From the NCBI GenBank assembly GCA_944472155.2, contig OX235279.1, positions 145,970,199 to 146,034,198 on the forward strand: a stretch of DNA of 64,000 nucleotides. Direction: 5' to 3'. A program made the translations under genes and the position numbers. Positions 10,941-19,488 of the stretch are shown piece by piece. The stretch comes from Trichobilharzia szidati. Lineage: Eukaryota; Platyhelminthes; Trematoda; Strigeidida; Schistosomatidae. Under the pieces are notes generated by a model, which was given only the letters and a program-made list of their open reading frames with translations, did not search any database and had not been told where the DNA came from. Every line of letters starts with the position of its first letter. Within the stretch, counting starts at the first letter, position 1.

Positions 10941-11216
10941 TAGATCCCTGATGGAGTCAATCAACAGGATGATGTCCTCTTGATTAACAAGAAGTTTAGT
11001 TTAGTAAATCTGACTTATTTGCACTGTATTTTCTTTCGAAAATTCATTATCCCATAGGCTGATGTTCTTATGTATGTCAGTGTTTAATCTGTCTTCCTCT
11101 GAGTCACTCTGTTAATCTTACTGTTTGTATTGTAATGATACGTGTTACAATCCAGGTAGACGTGTTTCATTGGCTTAAGTATTTGGTTTTCAGTCTATAG
11201 ATGCCAAGTTTGAATT

Positions 11217-12360
11217 CCTTTCCACCATCCTACTTCATTTTCCCCATTTCTGTTTAACTTCATCATAGATATGCTAATGGAAGTATCCTTAACTGAACTC
11301 AACGACTTAGGAATCGACTTGTTACTAAGGAATAGTCTTATGGACTTAGAATATGCAGATGACATAGTCTTGTTAGGGGAGGATGCTGACGAAATGCAGA
11401 GTCTGCTGAACACCTTGAGCAGCAATCTTCGTATGTTTGGCATGTGATACGCCCCTGTAAAATGTAAGATGCTGCTACAGGACTGGACTACGTCTACCCC
11501 TAGCTTAGTGATAGGGAGTGAAGTGATAGAACATGTTGACCACTTCACCTATTTAGGAAGTTGTATCAGCACCAACGGATTGATTGGTGACGAAATTTCA
11601 GCACGGATCCAAAAAGCTCGGGCTGCTTTCGCTAACTTACACCATCTCTGGCGTGGGCGTGACGTCCGACTATCAACCAAGGGACGTGTGTACTGCTCAG
11701 CAGTTCGCTCCATCCTTCTCTATGGTGGTGAGACGTTGCCATTGAGAGCGGAAGACAAGAAAAGGTTCTCTGTATTTGACCACAGATGTTTACGATCTCT
11801 TTCTCGCGTTAGGTGGTATAATAAGGTAAGTAATGTAGACGTTAGGCGTAGAGTGTTGAGCAAAGAGGGAAAATCAATCGACGAGGCTGTAAAGTTACAT
11901 AGATTGAGATGGCTAGGTCACGTGCTGCGCATGCCTAACCATCGCCTCCCCCGACGGGCATTACTAGCTGATATAGGTGCAGGTTGGAAAAGAGTAAGTG
12001 GTGGCCAAACAAAAACATGGCATCAGTCAATCCATGAAATCCTTAACAGTTAAACTGAGTCAGGTAGGGAGATGAAGACTTCCGGGTTGGGGTCCTCGGG
12101 ACTCTAAAAATCAATGGCTGGAGACAATAGGTGACATGGCTCAAAATCGTTGTCAATGACTTACGCAGATGTATTCAGTCTCTGTAATCTTCCATATTCC
12201 TTTCTACCATTACTCACTCTGTTTCACTCGTATACTTCTCAAAACTCTATTGATTCTCTTCACTCATCTTCTTGTCTACCTTTGTGTGCTTTTTGGAACG
12301 TGGCAACTCGAACTGCTGCACTTCGGTGCCAAGCTCTATGTTGAATCCAGACAGAGAGAC
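11217..12360 (+). pseudogene. RTE-A copy, RT motif B to 3' UTR
   Basis: 5'-truncated element. After a partly decayed block equivalent to CPLSPFLFNFIID comes LDLLLRNSLMDLEYADDIVL (YADD catalytic motif kept), one in-frame stop (GM-stop-YAP), then 194 open codons: [75 protein letters not shown] and [17 protein letters not shown]-terminal [11 protein letters not shown] block is a hallmark of RTE-clade proteins. The RTE-A copies at 885-1390 and 24455-28020 share it. Confidence 0.78.
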
Positions 12361-12654
12361 AGATATCCTACTTCATTAAGCCTGGGAAATTGGATAGTAA
12401 CATCAACCATTGTAGCTTTGGACATGAAAACATGTTCTACGCAACTGGGTTACATCACAGACTGATAAATTCAGTATCCGTTATTGTCTTCAATCACCTT
12501 TTATTTGACCACCAATCAGAGAGAGAGAGAGAGTAGAAGATTTCAGTGGGAATTTTTCTGAATCAATTTCTCAAGATTTGCAAATTAGCTCTCAATTTTG
12601 TGAATTAATTAGCAATTTAAGCAATTTACACAGTTCGAGGTGACCATTTTACCA

Positions 12655-13065
12655 CAGATTGTTTGTTCCTCTTGCTTACAAGAGAAATCTCATTAGTATC
12701 CTGATGTTTTGTTCTAGAAAACAATACACAACCTATACTCTTGACGATGAAATAAGGAAGATAGAAAACTTATTGTATGAGAACGGATATCCAGGGAAAT
12801 TTGTTAAAGTCTCCATAATGAGAACAGATAGAGAGAAATGCCTGCAAACTGTACAGAAGAAACGTATGTATACATGATTTTACCGTTTAAAGGAGACCTA
12901 GCCAATAAACTACTGGTATCGAAACTCTGAAAAATGAAAACTAAGACATTTTTTGAAGCAATAGTATGTTTAAATTTCACTACTCGCTGAATAATTCCAA
13001 TGCAGGTGAAGGATAAGCTACCAAGGCTGGCCACTCCAATGTACATTTATAAATTTAACTGATAG
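12655..13065 (+). pseudogene. Penelope-like element fragment, RT thumb to GIY-YIG linker
   Basis: Reads VPLAYKRNLISILMFCSRK then TLDDEIRKIENLLYENGYPG, KFVKVSIMRTD, and with frame changes LPFKGDLANKL and KDKLPRLATPMYIYKFN. This is the conserved stretch of Penelope-like proteins between the RT and the GIY-YIG nuclease (KR-L---L--R---C, the ENGYP motif, LPFKGD, then YKF-C). Neither catalytic domain is complete. Confidence 0.7.
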
Positions 13066-13394
13066 GTACATAAGTAGAATGACTCAGTTAGCCGACCGTG
13101 ACGATTATCCATCTTGGTTAGGTAAAGGAGTAGTAAAGTCGACCAGGAGTTCCATATTGACTGGCACTTCTTGTGGATACGGATCACGAGATTTATAAAA
13201 AATCAGCTTTTACAGTTCTATACATGGTAGCACCCCAATTCCCTAAGTTTATACGTCTTCGATTATTAAGCAGAGCTGAGACAATCGCGATAAAAAATTT
13301 TTCTCCCCAGTTTTTCTGTTGAGGTGAAGTTTGTTCAGTTCCTCTCCCTCCCATGGCCTTCAACCCCGAATTACAATAGTCATCCCGGTTAGAA

Positions 13395-13560
13395 GTTAAT
13401 TGGTGGATGGTGACTAGCAGTGAAGTCCAGGATGCACATTTCGTCCTATTAGGGACTCATCACCTGGATGTACCTGCATTCCGTGGTGAGTGGTGATGTT
13501 CCCACCGAGACTCGAACCCAGTGCCCATAGTTTCAGACGCCAATCGATCGACGGGAAAAT
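13395..13560 (-). mobile_element. Alpha-type SINE: tRNA-like head plus hammerhead
   Basis: Minus strand. TTCGAGTCTC (box B-like, after CACTGG) is followed by GGAACATCACCACTC and then a hammerhead ribozyme (separate entry). This is the layout described for Schistosoma alpha elements: a Pol III-type head followed by a self-cleaving ribozyme. The 3' end merges into unassigned DNA near 13395. Confidence 0.65.
13404..13474 (-). ncRNA. Alpha-type hammerhead ribozyme, nearly complete
   Basis: The minus strand gives stem I TCCAG pairing with CTGGA, core GUGAUGA (consensus CUGANGA, so one change at the first C), stem II GTCC-CTAATA-GGAC, core GAAA, stem III ATG-TG-CAT, and cleavage triplet ATC before CTGGA. 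All three stems fold as in the Schistosoma hammerhead. Changing that first core C is known to impair hammerhead cleavage, so this copy is probably weak or dead. Confidence 0.75.
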
Positions 13561-13582
13561 GTAAAAAAATTGAATTAAATAG

Positions 13583-13634
13583 TTATCCCGGTTATTATTA
13601 TTATTACTATTATTATTATTCTACTTACATTCTC

Positions 13635-13697
<63 letters not shown>

Positions 13698-13702
13698 CAA
13701 TA
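13583..13702. repeat. (TTA)n microsatellite
   Basis: Long TTA tract with a few interruptions (CTA, CTCC). It abuts the 3' end of the minus-strand RTE-B fragment, so it probably grew from that element's (TAA)n tail. Confidence 0.9.
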
Positions 13703-13980
13703 ATATTAATTTTATATCCCTTAATTCGTAGAGGAACATAGGGCTTCAGCTGTGTGTCTCCATTGCGTTCGGTTCTCTGCTAGAGTCTTCACCTGGCTCC
13801 ATGTCTGCCCACATGTTTTCATCTCCTCTTTACATGACCTCCTCCATGTCACCCTTGCACTGACGACCAACTCGCCGCTTCCCTTTCGGGTTCCACTCGA
13901 GCGATGGCTTGTCTAGTGATATCACTTGATGGTTTCCTAAGAGTATGGCCAATCCATCTCCATTTGATTCTATTGGTCCA
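13690..13980 (-). pseudogene. RTE-B 3' end
   Basis: Nearly the same sequence as the 3' third of 8345-9260, including GAGGAACATAGGGCT, GAGTCTTCACCTGGCTCC and GGTTCCACTCGAGCGATGG on the plus strand. 5' truncation is at about 13980. The close match to the 8345 copy suggests that both are recent. Confidence 0.75.
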
Positions 13981-14174
13981 GATTGTTTCAAATATCTATG
14001 GCTGATATTTTTGATTACGTAATTGTAAAGCCTGATGAAAATTTATCGAAAATACGGCATTTTTTTGTTGAAGTCATGTTGTAAAATTGAAACTATTCAG
14101 ATCATGATGAATGTAATATGCTTGATACCATCCATGAATGGCAATCAAGAAAACAAGCATAATTGCACAAAACT

Positions 14175-14290
14175 ATATGCGCTACTGACCGACTGAGATT
14201 GAAACCCAGGTCGCTCTCAACAGCGATTGCTTCCCTAGTTTGCAATTCTTAAGCAATGCTCACCCTTGACCACTACACTACTCCACCAGG
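14175..14290 (-). other. tRNA-like stretch, probably a SINE head
   Basis: The minus strand has GGAGTAGTGTAGTGGTCAAG (box A-like) and, about 60 bases on, GACCTGGGTTTCAATCTC (box B-like). The gap is longer than in an ordinary tRNA and could hold a long variable arm or an intron. I did not find a good cloverleaf, so a tRNA-derived SINE or pseudogene is more likely than a working tRNA. Confidence 0.35.
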
Positions 14291-14377
14291 ACTCGAAACA
14301 CCTGTCCAGTGATCTATTTCTTATTTCGCTAATCCAACTATGTCTTTTCATGTATTTTTTTTACTTTTATCAAACAG

Positions 14378-14751
14378 ATATTTCCCTGAATGAAGTTAAA
14401 CTTGAACAGGGAAGTACATCGAAAACCCGTCGAAAATTATTCTCAAAAATAATGAAACCGATTAGCATAGAAATTAATGCAATTGCTGATTGTGAATTAA
14501 TCTCTTCTGGATTTTCTACCGGCAGTGGAGTGGATAATAAATCTGGTTGTGGGAACAATGATTCAAAAACTATCAGTATGAGCAGTAGTAGTGCATTGAC
14601 AGTCGGTGGTATTGGTGGTGGTGGTGCACTTACTGACAACATCACATCTACAGATGCATCTGTCAGTGTTAAAAGCTCAAATAAAAACGTGAATGAACAG
14701 TCATCGAAGTCAATGATTTCACGTAAAGCTCAATTTAGAATTGTTTACATT
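14378..14751 (+). CDS. Exon of a large unidentified protein (exon d)
   Basis: Acceptor CAAACAG, donor ACATT/GTAAGT. Two entry bases join the base left by exon c, and it ends on a codon boundary. The peptide runs ISLNEVKLEQGSTSKTRRKL, FSKIMKPISIEINAIADCEL, then a Ser/Gly/Asn-rich linker with a GGIGGGG run, and returns to order with SMISRKAQFRIVYI. The Lys/Arg-rich KTRRKL block precedes the linker. Uninterrupted for 374 bases. Function unknown. Confidence 0.78.
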
Positions 14752-14889
14752 GTAAGTAGTAGTAGTAGTGGTCGTTGTTGTAGTGTCAGTATTATTATTA
14801 TTATATACATAAATACTGATTTGTTTTGTTTATTCCTTTTCTATACCTGGCTAAAATGAATTCATTATTTTGTGAAAATTGCCATTCAC

Positions 14890-15085
14890 ACTTTTGGAAG
14901 GCAAAAGAAAGTTTGAGGAAAGAATATTCTATTCGATAAATTCATATTCTAGAGGTACAATTTTATGTATTTATAGGTACAAAATATTCCAGAATAATCG
15001 TCATTAACAATAATTATGTTTTCTTTAAATATTATCGATTTGTCAAGACCAATGGACTTAGAGTTCAAGAAAGATGCCTGAGTTA
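14890..15085 (-). repeat. F-repeat, inverted copy
   Basis: Reverse-complement match to 17320-17500 (blocks AGAATATTCT, TACAATTTTATG, TATTCCAGAATAATCGTC, TCAAGAAAGATGC on the plus strand). Non-coding. Confidence 0.55.
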
Positions 15086-15184
15086 CAATAAGTCTGAAAA
15101 ATATCACGCTAAACTAAGTAGATAGAATATTAGATAAAATCAAGAAGAGAATTTATGCCACAAATTTGAGGATAGTTAGCACCT

Positions 15185-15775
15185 CAATGACCAAGGCTTC
15201 GTGTGCTTTTTGAAGTGTGTGGGCGGTTGTCACTTCCCGACTATCCACACCGTCGAAGTTCATTTTTTCTTACAGTACCTGAAACAGAAACAGAATTAGT
15301 GTTGCGTCTCTTCAGAGTCCAGAGGACAACTGCTCGAGAACGGGCATACACTCCCTGGCTCAACTGGCTGTTTGGTGTGGTCCCGTATTAGTAAACTTAC
15401 CGCCGGCTGCCGACCACCGTGGGGTAAGTCAGGATATACAATTCTTGGGGTCGACCTCTTCTAACCCACACCATACCTCTCTAGATTGGAGAGACAACAT
15501 GGCTGGCATGCCGGTCATTTCAGGGAAATACCTTACTGCTGTTACATCTCTATTCCCCAGCACTATCACTTTGTTCACAGACAGACCCCCAGCATAGTGT
15601 AAAACAATCTTACACTATGACAGTAACTGCTTTTAGTTTAATCGCTATCCTAACAAACTTCCTGTCATTGTAGGGCCTGCAGGAACAATAGTTCCAGCCA
15701 GTGTAGCTTGTTGAGCCGTTGAGATATGCAAGTCTGACCACCACGTCAAGGTAGCAGTTATCTGTTGTGGATGGT
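15185..15775 (-). repeat. RTE-A 5' region, solo copy
   Basis: Reverse complement of 24455-25030, the sequence that precedes the endonuclease frame of the long RTE-A copy. Shared blocks include GCTACCTTGACGTGGTGGTC, CTGGAACTATTGTTCC, ATGACCGGCATGCC, and GTGGTCGGCAGCCGGCGGT (or near variants). No protein part follows, so only the 5' part of an element remains, or this module moves on its own. Confidence 0.7.
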
Positions 15776-15779
15776 TAAG

Positions 15780-16150
15780 GTAAAGAAATCGTCTGAATCA
15801 ATTTATTTTGGGTATATAATATATTAGGCTTCTTAATGTAGATTCCGACGGTTTCAGAAATATGTAACAGACGAACTCTTGAGGTAAAGTTAAAATTAAT
15901 TGGAATACCCGTAGATGACTTTGAAAGTCTTGTTAACATCATTTTTGTGTTCTGTATCCACGAGATGTCATTTATGTAACGACAGTAGAATTCTACTTCA
16001 CCAATAACATCTTCCAAAGGTCCATTCTCTAGTTTTTCCAGGAAAATATCAGCTAGAATTGGTCTCAGTAGTCACCCAATCGGCACACCATCAAATTTGT
16101 CTGTGAAATGAACATTTATTGTGCATCTCAAAAGGAACCCCTTTCATAAA
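15780..16150 (-). pseudogene. Penelope relic with RT fused to the GIY-YIG tail
   Basis: From 16150 down: a LLRCTINVHF-like block, a degraded DGVPIG motif B, RPILADIFLEKLENGPL, EVEFYCRYINDIS (motif C, YVDD changed to YIND). It then passes directly to NTKMMLTRLSKSSTGIPIN and, in another frame, RVRLLHISETVGIYIKKPN, the normal C-terminal end. The RT-to-nuclease linker and the GIY-YIG core are missing, so an internal deletion joined distant parts. Inactive. Confidence 0.65.
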
Positions 16151-16189
16151 GGATGCATGAGTGCAAGGGATAAACAAATATCATTTATA

Positions 16190-16390
16190 CCTTTATTCAA
16201 TCTCATTTCATGGATACAGAACACAAAATTGATGTGAACAAGACTTTCAAAGTCTAATCTTAATTTTTACACTTCAATAGTTTACTTCAACCTTTGGCCA
16301 TCATCAAGGTATTAACTATCCTCAATTTTGTTGCATAAATTTTCTGCTTTATTTCATCTGCTAATCATATTTTTTATGCTTAATTATGAC
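16190..16390 (+). pseudogene. Penelope 3' tail
   Basis: The plus strand repeats the C-terminal block seen in reverse at 15780-15990 (a DTEHKIDVNKTFKV-like read with stops), then the 3' non-coding AAGGTATTAACTATCC block also found at 4235-4255. It lies tail-to-head against the preceding minus-strand relic. Confidence 0.55.
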
Positions 16391-16397
16391 TTATAAA

Positions 16398-16950
16398 AAA
16401 ATCAAAACAAGTGATTCAGCGAAGAGACTCTTTTCAACGAATTTATTTATCAAGCTGTACAATCGTATGTATATACGGATTTTTTTATAAGAAATTTTTA
16501 TCTGCTGATGGAATTGAATCATAGGTGCGAATACATAAAATAAAAATAATAGTATAAAATGCAATTAAAACTAAAATGTTTGTGATTATAATCATAGTTA
16601 AATTTCAAGTGGCAAAACAATTCTATAGTATCAAACTTCACTTAATGTTACGTAACGTTTTTATTTGATTCGATTTGCCTACATATCCTATAATTTCACA
16701 TCCCTTCAAATTTCTATACAACCTGTTCTATATACGACATTAGTTATTTTACCACTTGACATTTAACTGCGATTATAATCACAAACATTTTACTTGCATT
16801 TCATACTATTACTATTTCATGTATTCACACTCATGATTCAATTCCCTCACCGGATAAAAATTTCTTAAAAATTGTGTATACACGATTGTACGGCTTGATA
16901 ATAAATTCGTTGGAAAGAGTCTCTTCGCTGAATCACTTGTTTTCATTTTC
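16398..16950. repeat. Large imperfect inverted repeat (arms about 200 bp)
   Basis: Left arm 16398-16600, right arm 16755-16950. Outer ends are AAAACAAGTGATTCAGCGAA against TTCGCTGAATCACTTGTTTT. Inner ends contain GATTATAATC in both arms. The arms have diverged and carry indels. Each arm carries the F-repeat foldback core and may be one Penelope terminal repeat, arranged inverted around a 150-bp spacer. Confidence 0.75.
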
Positions 16951-17319
16951 TATATGTTACAATGGGAATTTTCCATGAATATTATTGTGGTGAGAGCTGG
17001 CTGCAACCCAAAATTGTAGACAACAATTTACGTCAATGTTCACAACCCGAATCAGGGTCATGAGAAAAAACAATAACTAAGCGTAACCTTGAGAAAATCA
17101 CCAGCCAATCACAGCGGAGTTAACGTGTGGAAATATGATTCGCAGACATATGGCTTGATTTTCTGAGAAACGGCCACAGAATAACCTTCAGCAAGAAAAC
17201 AACCAACCAGAAAAGGTTGTTTCTCCGCTAACAATACTGTACATAAAAATCTAAAAATACCTCTTGATTTTCTCAATAAAAATCTGTTGCCTGGCCCTTG
17301 TCTTCTGTCGTTACATTAT

Positions 17320-17500
17320 CACTTATGCATCTTTCTTGAATTGTAATTTTACTGATCGATATTACTTCAAGGAAAACACAAATATTATTAATGACGATTA
17401 CTCTAGAATATTTTGCGTATATAAACTTCATATAATTGTAGAGCTGGAAGGTGTATTTATCAATTAGAATATTCTTTGTTCGAACTTTCTTTTGTCTTCT
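17320..17500 (+). repeat. F-repeat, tandem copy 1
   Basis: Blocks TCTTGAATTGTAATTTTACT, TTACTCTAGAATATTTTG, AATTGTAGAGCTGGA and TTAGAATATTCTTTGTTCG, in the same order as 5060-5235. Confidence 0.6.
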
Positions 17501-17689
17501 AAATGTCTGAATGAGATCCACATTAAGAAATCTAATTTATGTGTGCAAAAGAAGCTAGTTCAGAAATTGTCCCTATTTTTGCCATCTAGGTTCGAATGAT
17601 CCTCAATGTTTTGTAGAAATTTCCTTAATTCTATTTGATATTCTATTCGCTATTATATTATTATTATTATTATAATTATTATAATTTAA

Positions 17690-17788
17690 GCATCTTCAAT
17701 GAACTGTAATTCCATTGATCTTACTTAACAAATCGATATTATTTAGAAAGAAAAACTAATATTGTTGTTGACTACTATTCTAGAATAA

Positions 17789-17828
<40 letters not shown>

Positions 17829-17890
17829 TAATTGTACAGCCAGAAGAGGAAATTATCGAAAAGGATATTCTTTGCTCAGTTATTTTGTTT
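17690..17890 (+). repeat. F-repeat, tandem copy 2, with (TA)n
   Basis: Same block order as 17320-17500, with a (TA)n tract at about 17789-17825 where the other has only a short AT run. The core CGAAAAGGATATTCTTTGCTC closes it. Confidence 0.6.
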
Positions 17891-18396
17891 TTTTTATGAA
17901 TGAGTGTTGTTGACACACTGAAGCCATCACATATATAGTTCATGGTTTAGGTATGTAATGATGGTTGCATACACGAACTCCTTTTAGTGAATTTGAACAA
18001 ATCAATAACAGCACATATAGATCAGGTTATGAGAGATGATCACTGACAAAATTGGTCGAATACATTGATTTCACTCATTGGTTGTTTTTTTAAAATGTGC
18101 GATATTGAAGATCCAATATGATAAATGTTTTATATTTTATGATTGTAAAAGCGATTGGATTTTAAGTAGAGACTAGTCACATTAACTGATTATCGGTCGG
18201 GCTCTTCCTGGTGTTAACAGTAAACTGAAGTGTTGTTATGCGTTTTGTTATCCTTGTATACACACTTAAAAAAATATTTTTTCTCATTTTAAATGCCTCT
18301 TTTCTTTCTTTCTTTTTTGGTTTTCTGTTTTCCTTTTGTGAATATCGATGCAATTAGCCGAATTTTAAGTCATACTCCGACTTAATCATGTCACAG

Positions 18397-18795
18397 TTGA
18401 CCAGTATTACTAGTAGCGCCAGTGGACAGAAGTCAGCTCTATCGGTCGCGGTGGCGGCGACGACGACAACAGCAACAACAACTACAGTTACTTCTCGATC
18501 AACTGTGAACAATCAACCGGTGATCAACCCAACGACGTCTTCTTCTTCATCACCTGCTTACACTGCTACAATTCCCTCTGGACAAGATTCACCTGTATAC
18601 ACTAGCAGTAATAACAATACAAGTGGTACTGGTGTTAGCGCCAGCATTCCGACGACTGCTATTTCTACTATTTCTTCTAATACTGTTATTTCTAATAGTA
18701 GTAGTAGTAGTAGTAATTTATTTCAGCAGTTGTGCTTTGAAACACAATGGGCACGAGCTCGGGCTATCTGCGATCAGTTGAATATTATCCTGGAG
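18397..18795 (+). CDS. Exon of a large unidentified protein (exon e)
   Basis: Acceptor TCACAG, donor CTGGAG/GTTAGT, entering and leaving on codon boundaries in agreement with exon d. It begins LTSITSSASGQKSALSVAVA and is mostly Thr/Ser/Asn-rich (a TTTTATTTTV run and a long S run), then becomes ordered: LFQQLCFETQWARARAICDQ, LNIILE. The low-complexity part encodes a flexible linker. The final 25 residues look like an amphipathic helix. The frame continues past GTTAGT for 15 codons to a stop, so the donor is inferred rather than forced. No family recognised. Confidence 0.72.
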
Positions 18796-19039
18796 GTTAG
18801 TCAAAGCCAAGCTCGTCAGTTTTATATTCAAAGAAAGTTGAATACATGATGCTGATATCAATGCGCGCGCAGCATGACTGTCATCCTGGACTTCTCTATA
18901 CAAATATATATACATACATATGATTGTTAATATATTTTTCTATTTAAAATATATATGTATTTAATTACCTAAAGTCAATATTCCTGCATTTTTCGGAAAG
19001 AGATGGAAGGGTGACTTGTGTGATGCATTGCACAATAAG

Positions 19040-19092
19040 CTGTCCAGTATATGTATATATATTCATATATATATATATATATATATATATAC
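19040..19092. repeat. (TA)n microsatellite
   Basis: TATATATTCATATA followed by a pure TA run, just before the 3' remnant of RTE-B. Confidence 0.85.
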
Positions 19093-19094
19093 AT

Positions 19095-19474
19095 TTCACG
19101 TGGTTCTCGTTTCTCATTCACCTTCCACTTGACGGCCTGATTTGTGATGTTACTCAACGGTCTCCTCAGCCTGTATGTCCGACGTTTCTCCATTTGCTTC
19201 GGCTACCCATCTGGTTTCCAGTATATATATCGAGTACGGGAAGATAAAAGTCTGCAGCAGGCTGTTGGTAATGCTTAAGGACTTACTGACTTGACTGTAC
19301 TGTAGAAAATCCTCATTTTGTTCCTCATACCGAATGCAGCATATTTCTACAGCCATACTTCAGAGTAATGAATGTTTTTCTTCCTTTTCCAATCTTATCC
19401 TGTGTTTGGTACCCTTATTTGTGCTGCCTGTAGTTAAAATTTTAAAGGAGCACGCTTTATTCTTTGCTTTTAAA
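19095..19474 (-). pseudogene. RTE-B relic split by RTE-C
   Basis: The plus strand keeps GGTTCTCGTTTCTCATTC, CACTTGACGGCCTGATTTGT and GTTACTCAACGGTCTCC, decayed versions of the RTE-B 3' third. The RTE-C insertion lies at its 5' edge. The copy is older and more mutated than 8345-9260. Confidence 0.5.
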
Positions 19475-19488
19475 TAATTGATGTAGGT
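19475..19488. repeat. Target-site duplication of RTE-C, left copy
   Basis: TAATTGATGTAGGT, identical over 14 bases to 22492-22505. The two copies bracket the element exactly at its tail and its first codon. Confidence 0.93.

Larger units (their letters stand above)
9475..14377 (+). other. Intron between exons c and d
   Basis: Donor GTAAGA, acceptor CAAACAG. It contains SINE-B pieces (9790-10045), an interspersed repeat (10775-10940), RTE-A (11217-12360), a Penelope fragment (12655-13065), an alpha-type hammerhead SINE (13395-13560), a (TTA)n tract, an RTE-B 3' end (13690-13980) and a tRNA-like stretch (14175-14290). Bases 10050-10770 are unassigned and include a short poly-C run near 10206. 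Confidence 0.65.
14752..18396 (+). other. Intron between exons d and e
   Basis: Starts GTAAGTAGTAGTAG and ends ATGTCACAG. It holds an inverted F-repeat, the RTE-A 5' region, Penelope pieces in both directions, a 200-bp inverted repeat, and two tandem F-repeats. 16960-17320 and 17890-18396 show no element I can name. Confidence 0.65.

Noticed and set aside
13521..13703. Tyr-rich open frame over the TTA tract
   Set aside because: Pure translation of a microsatellite.
16400..16480. F-repeat core as a hammerhead
   Set aside because: It contains CTGA and CGAAAA with a stem between them, but in the wrong order for any linear hammerhead I could draw.
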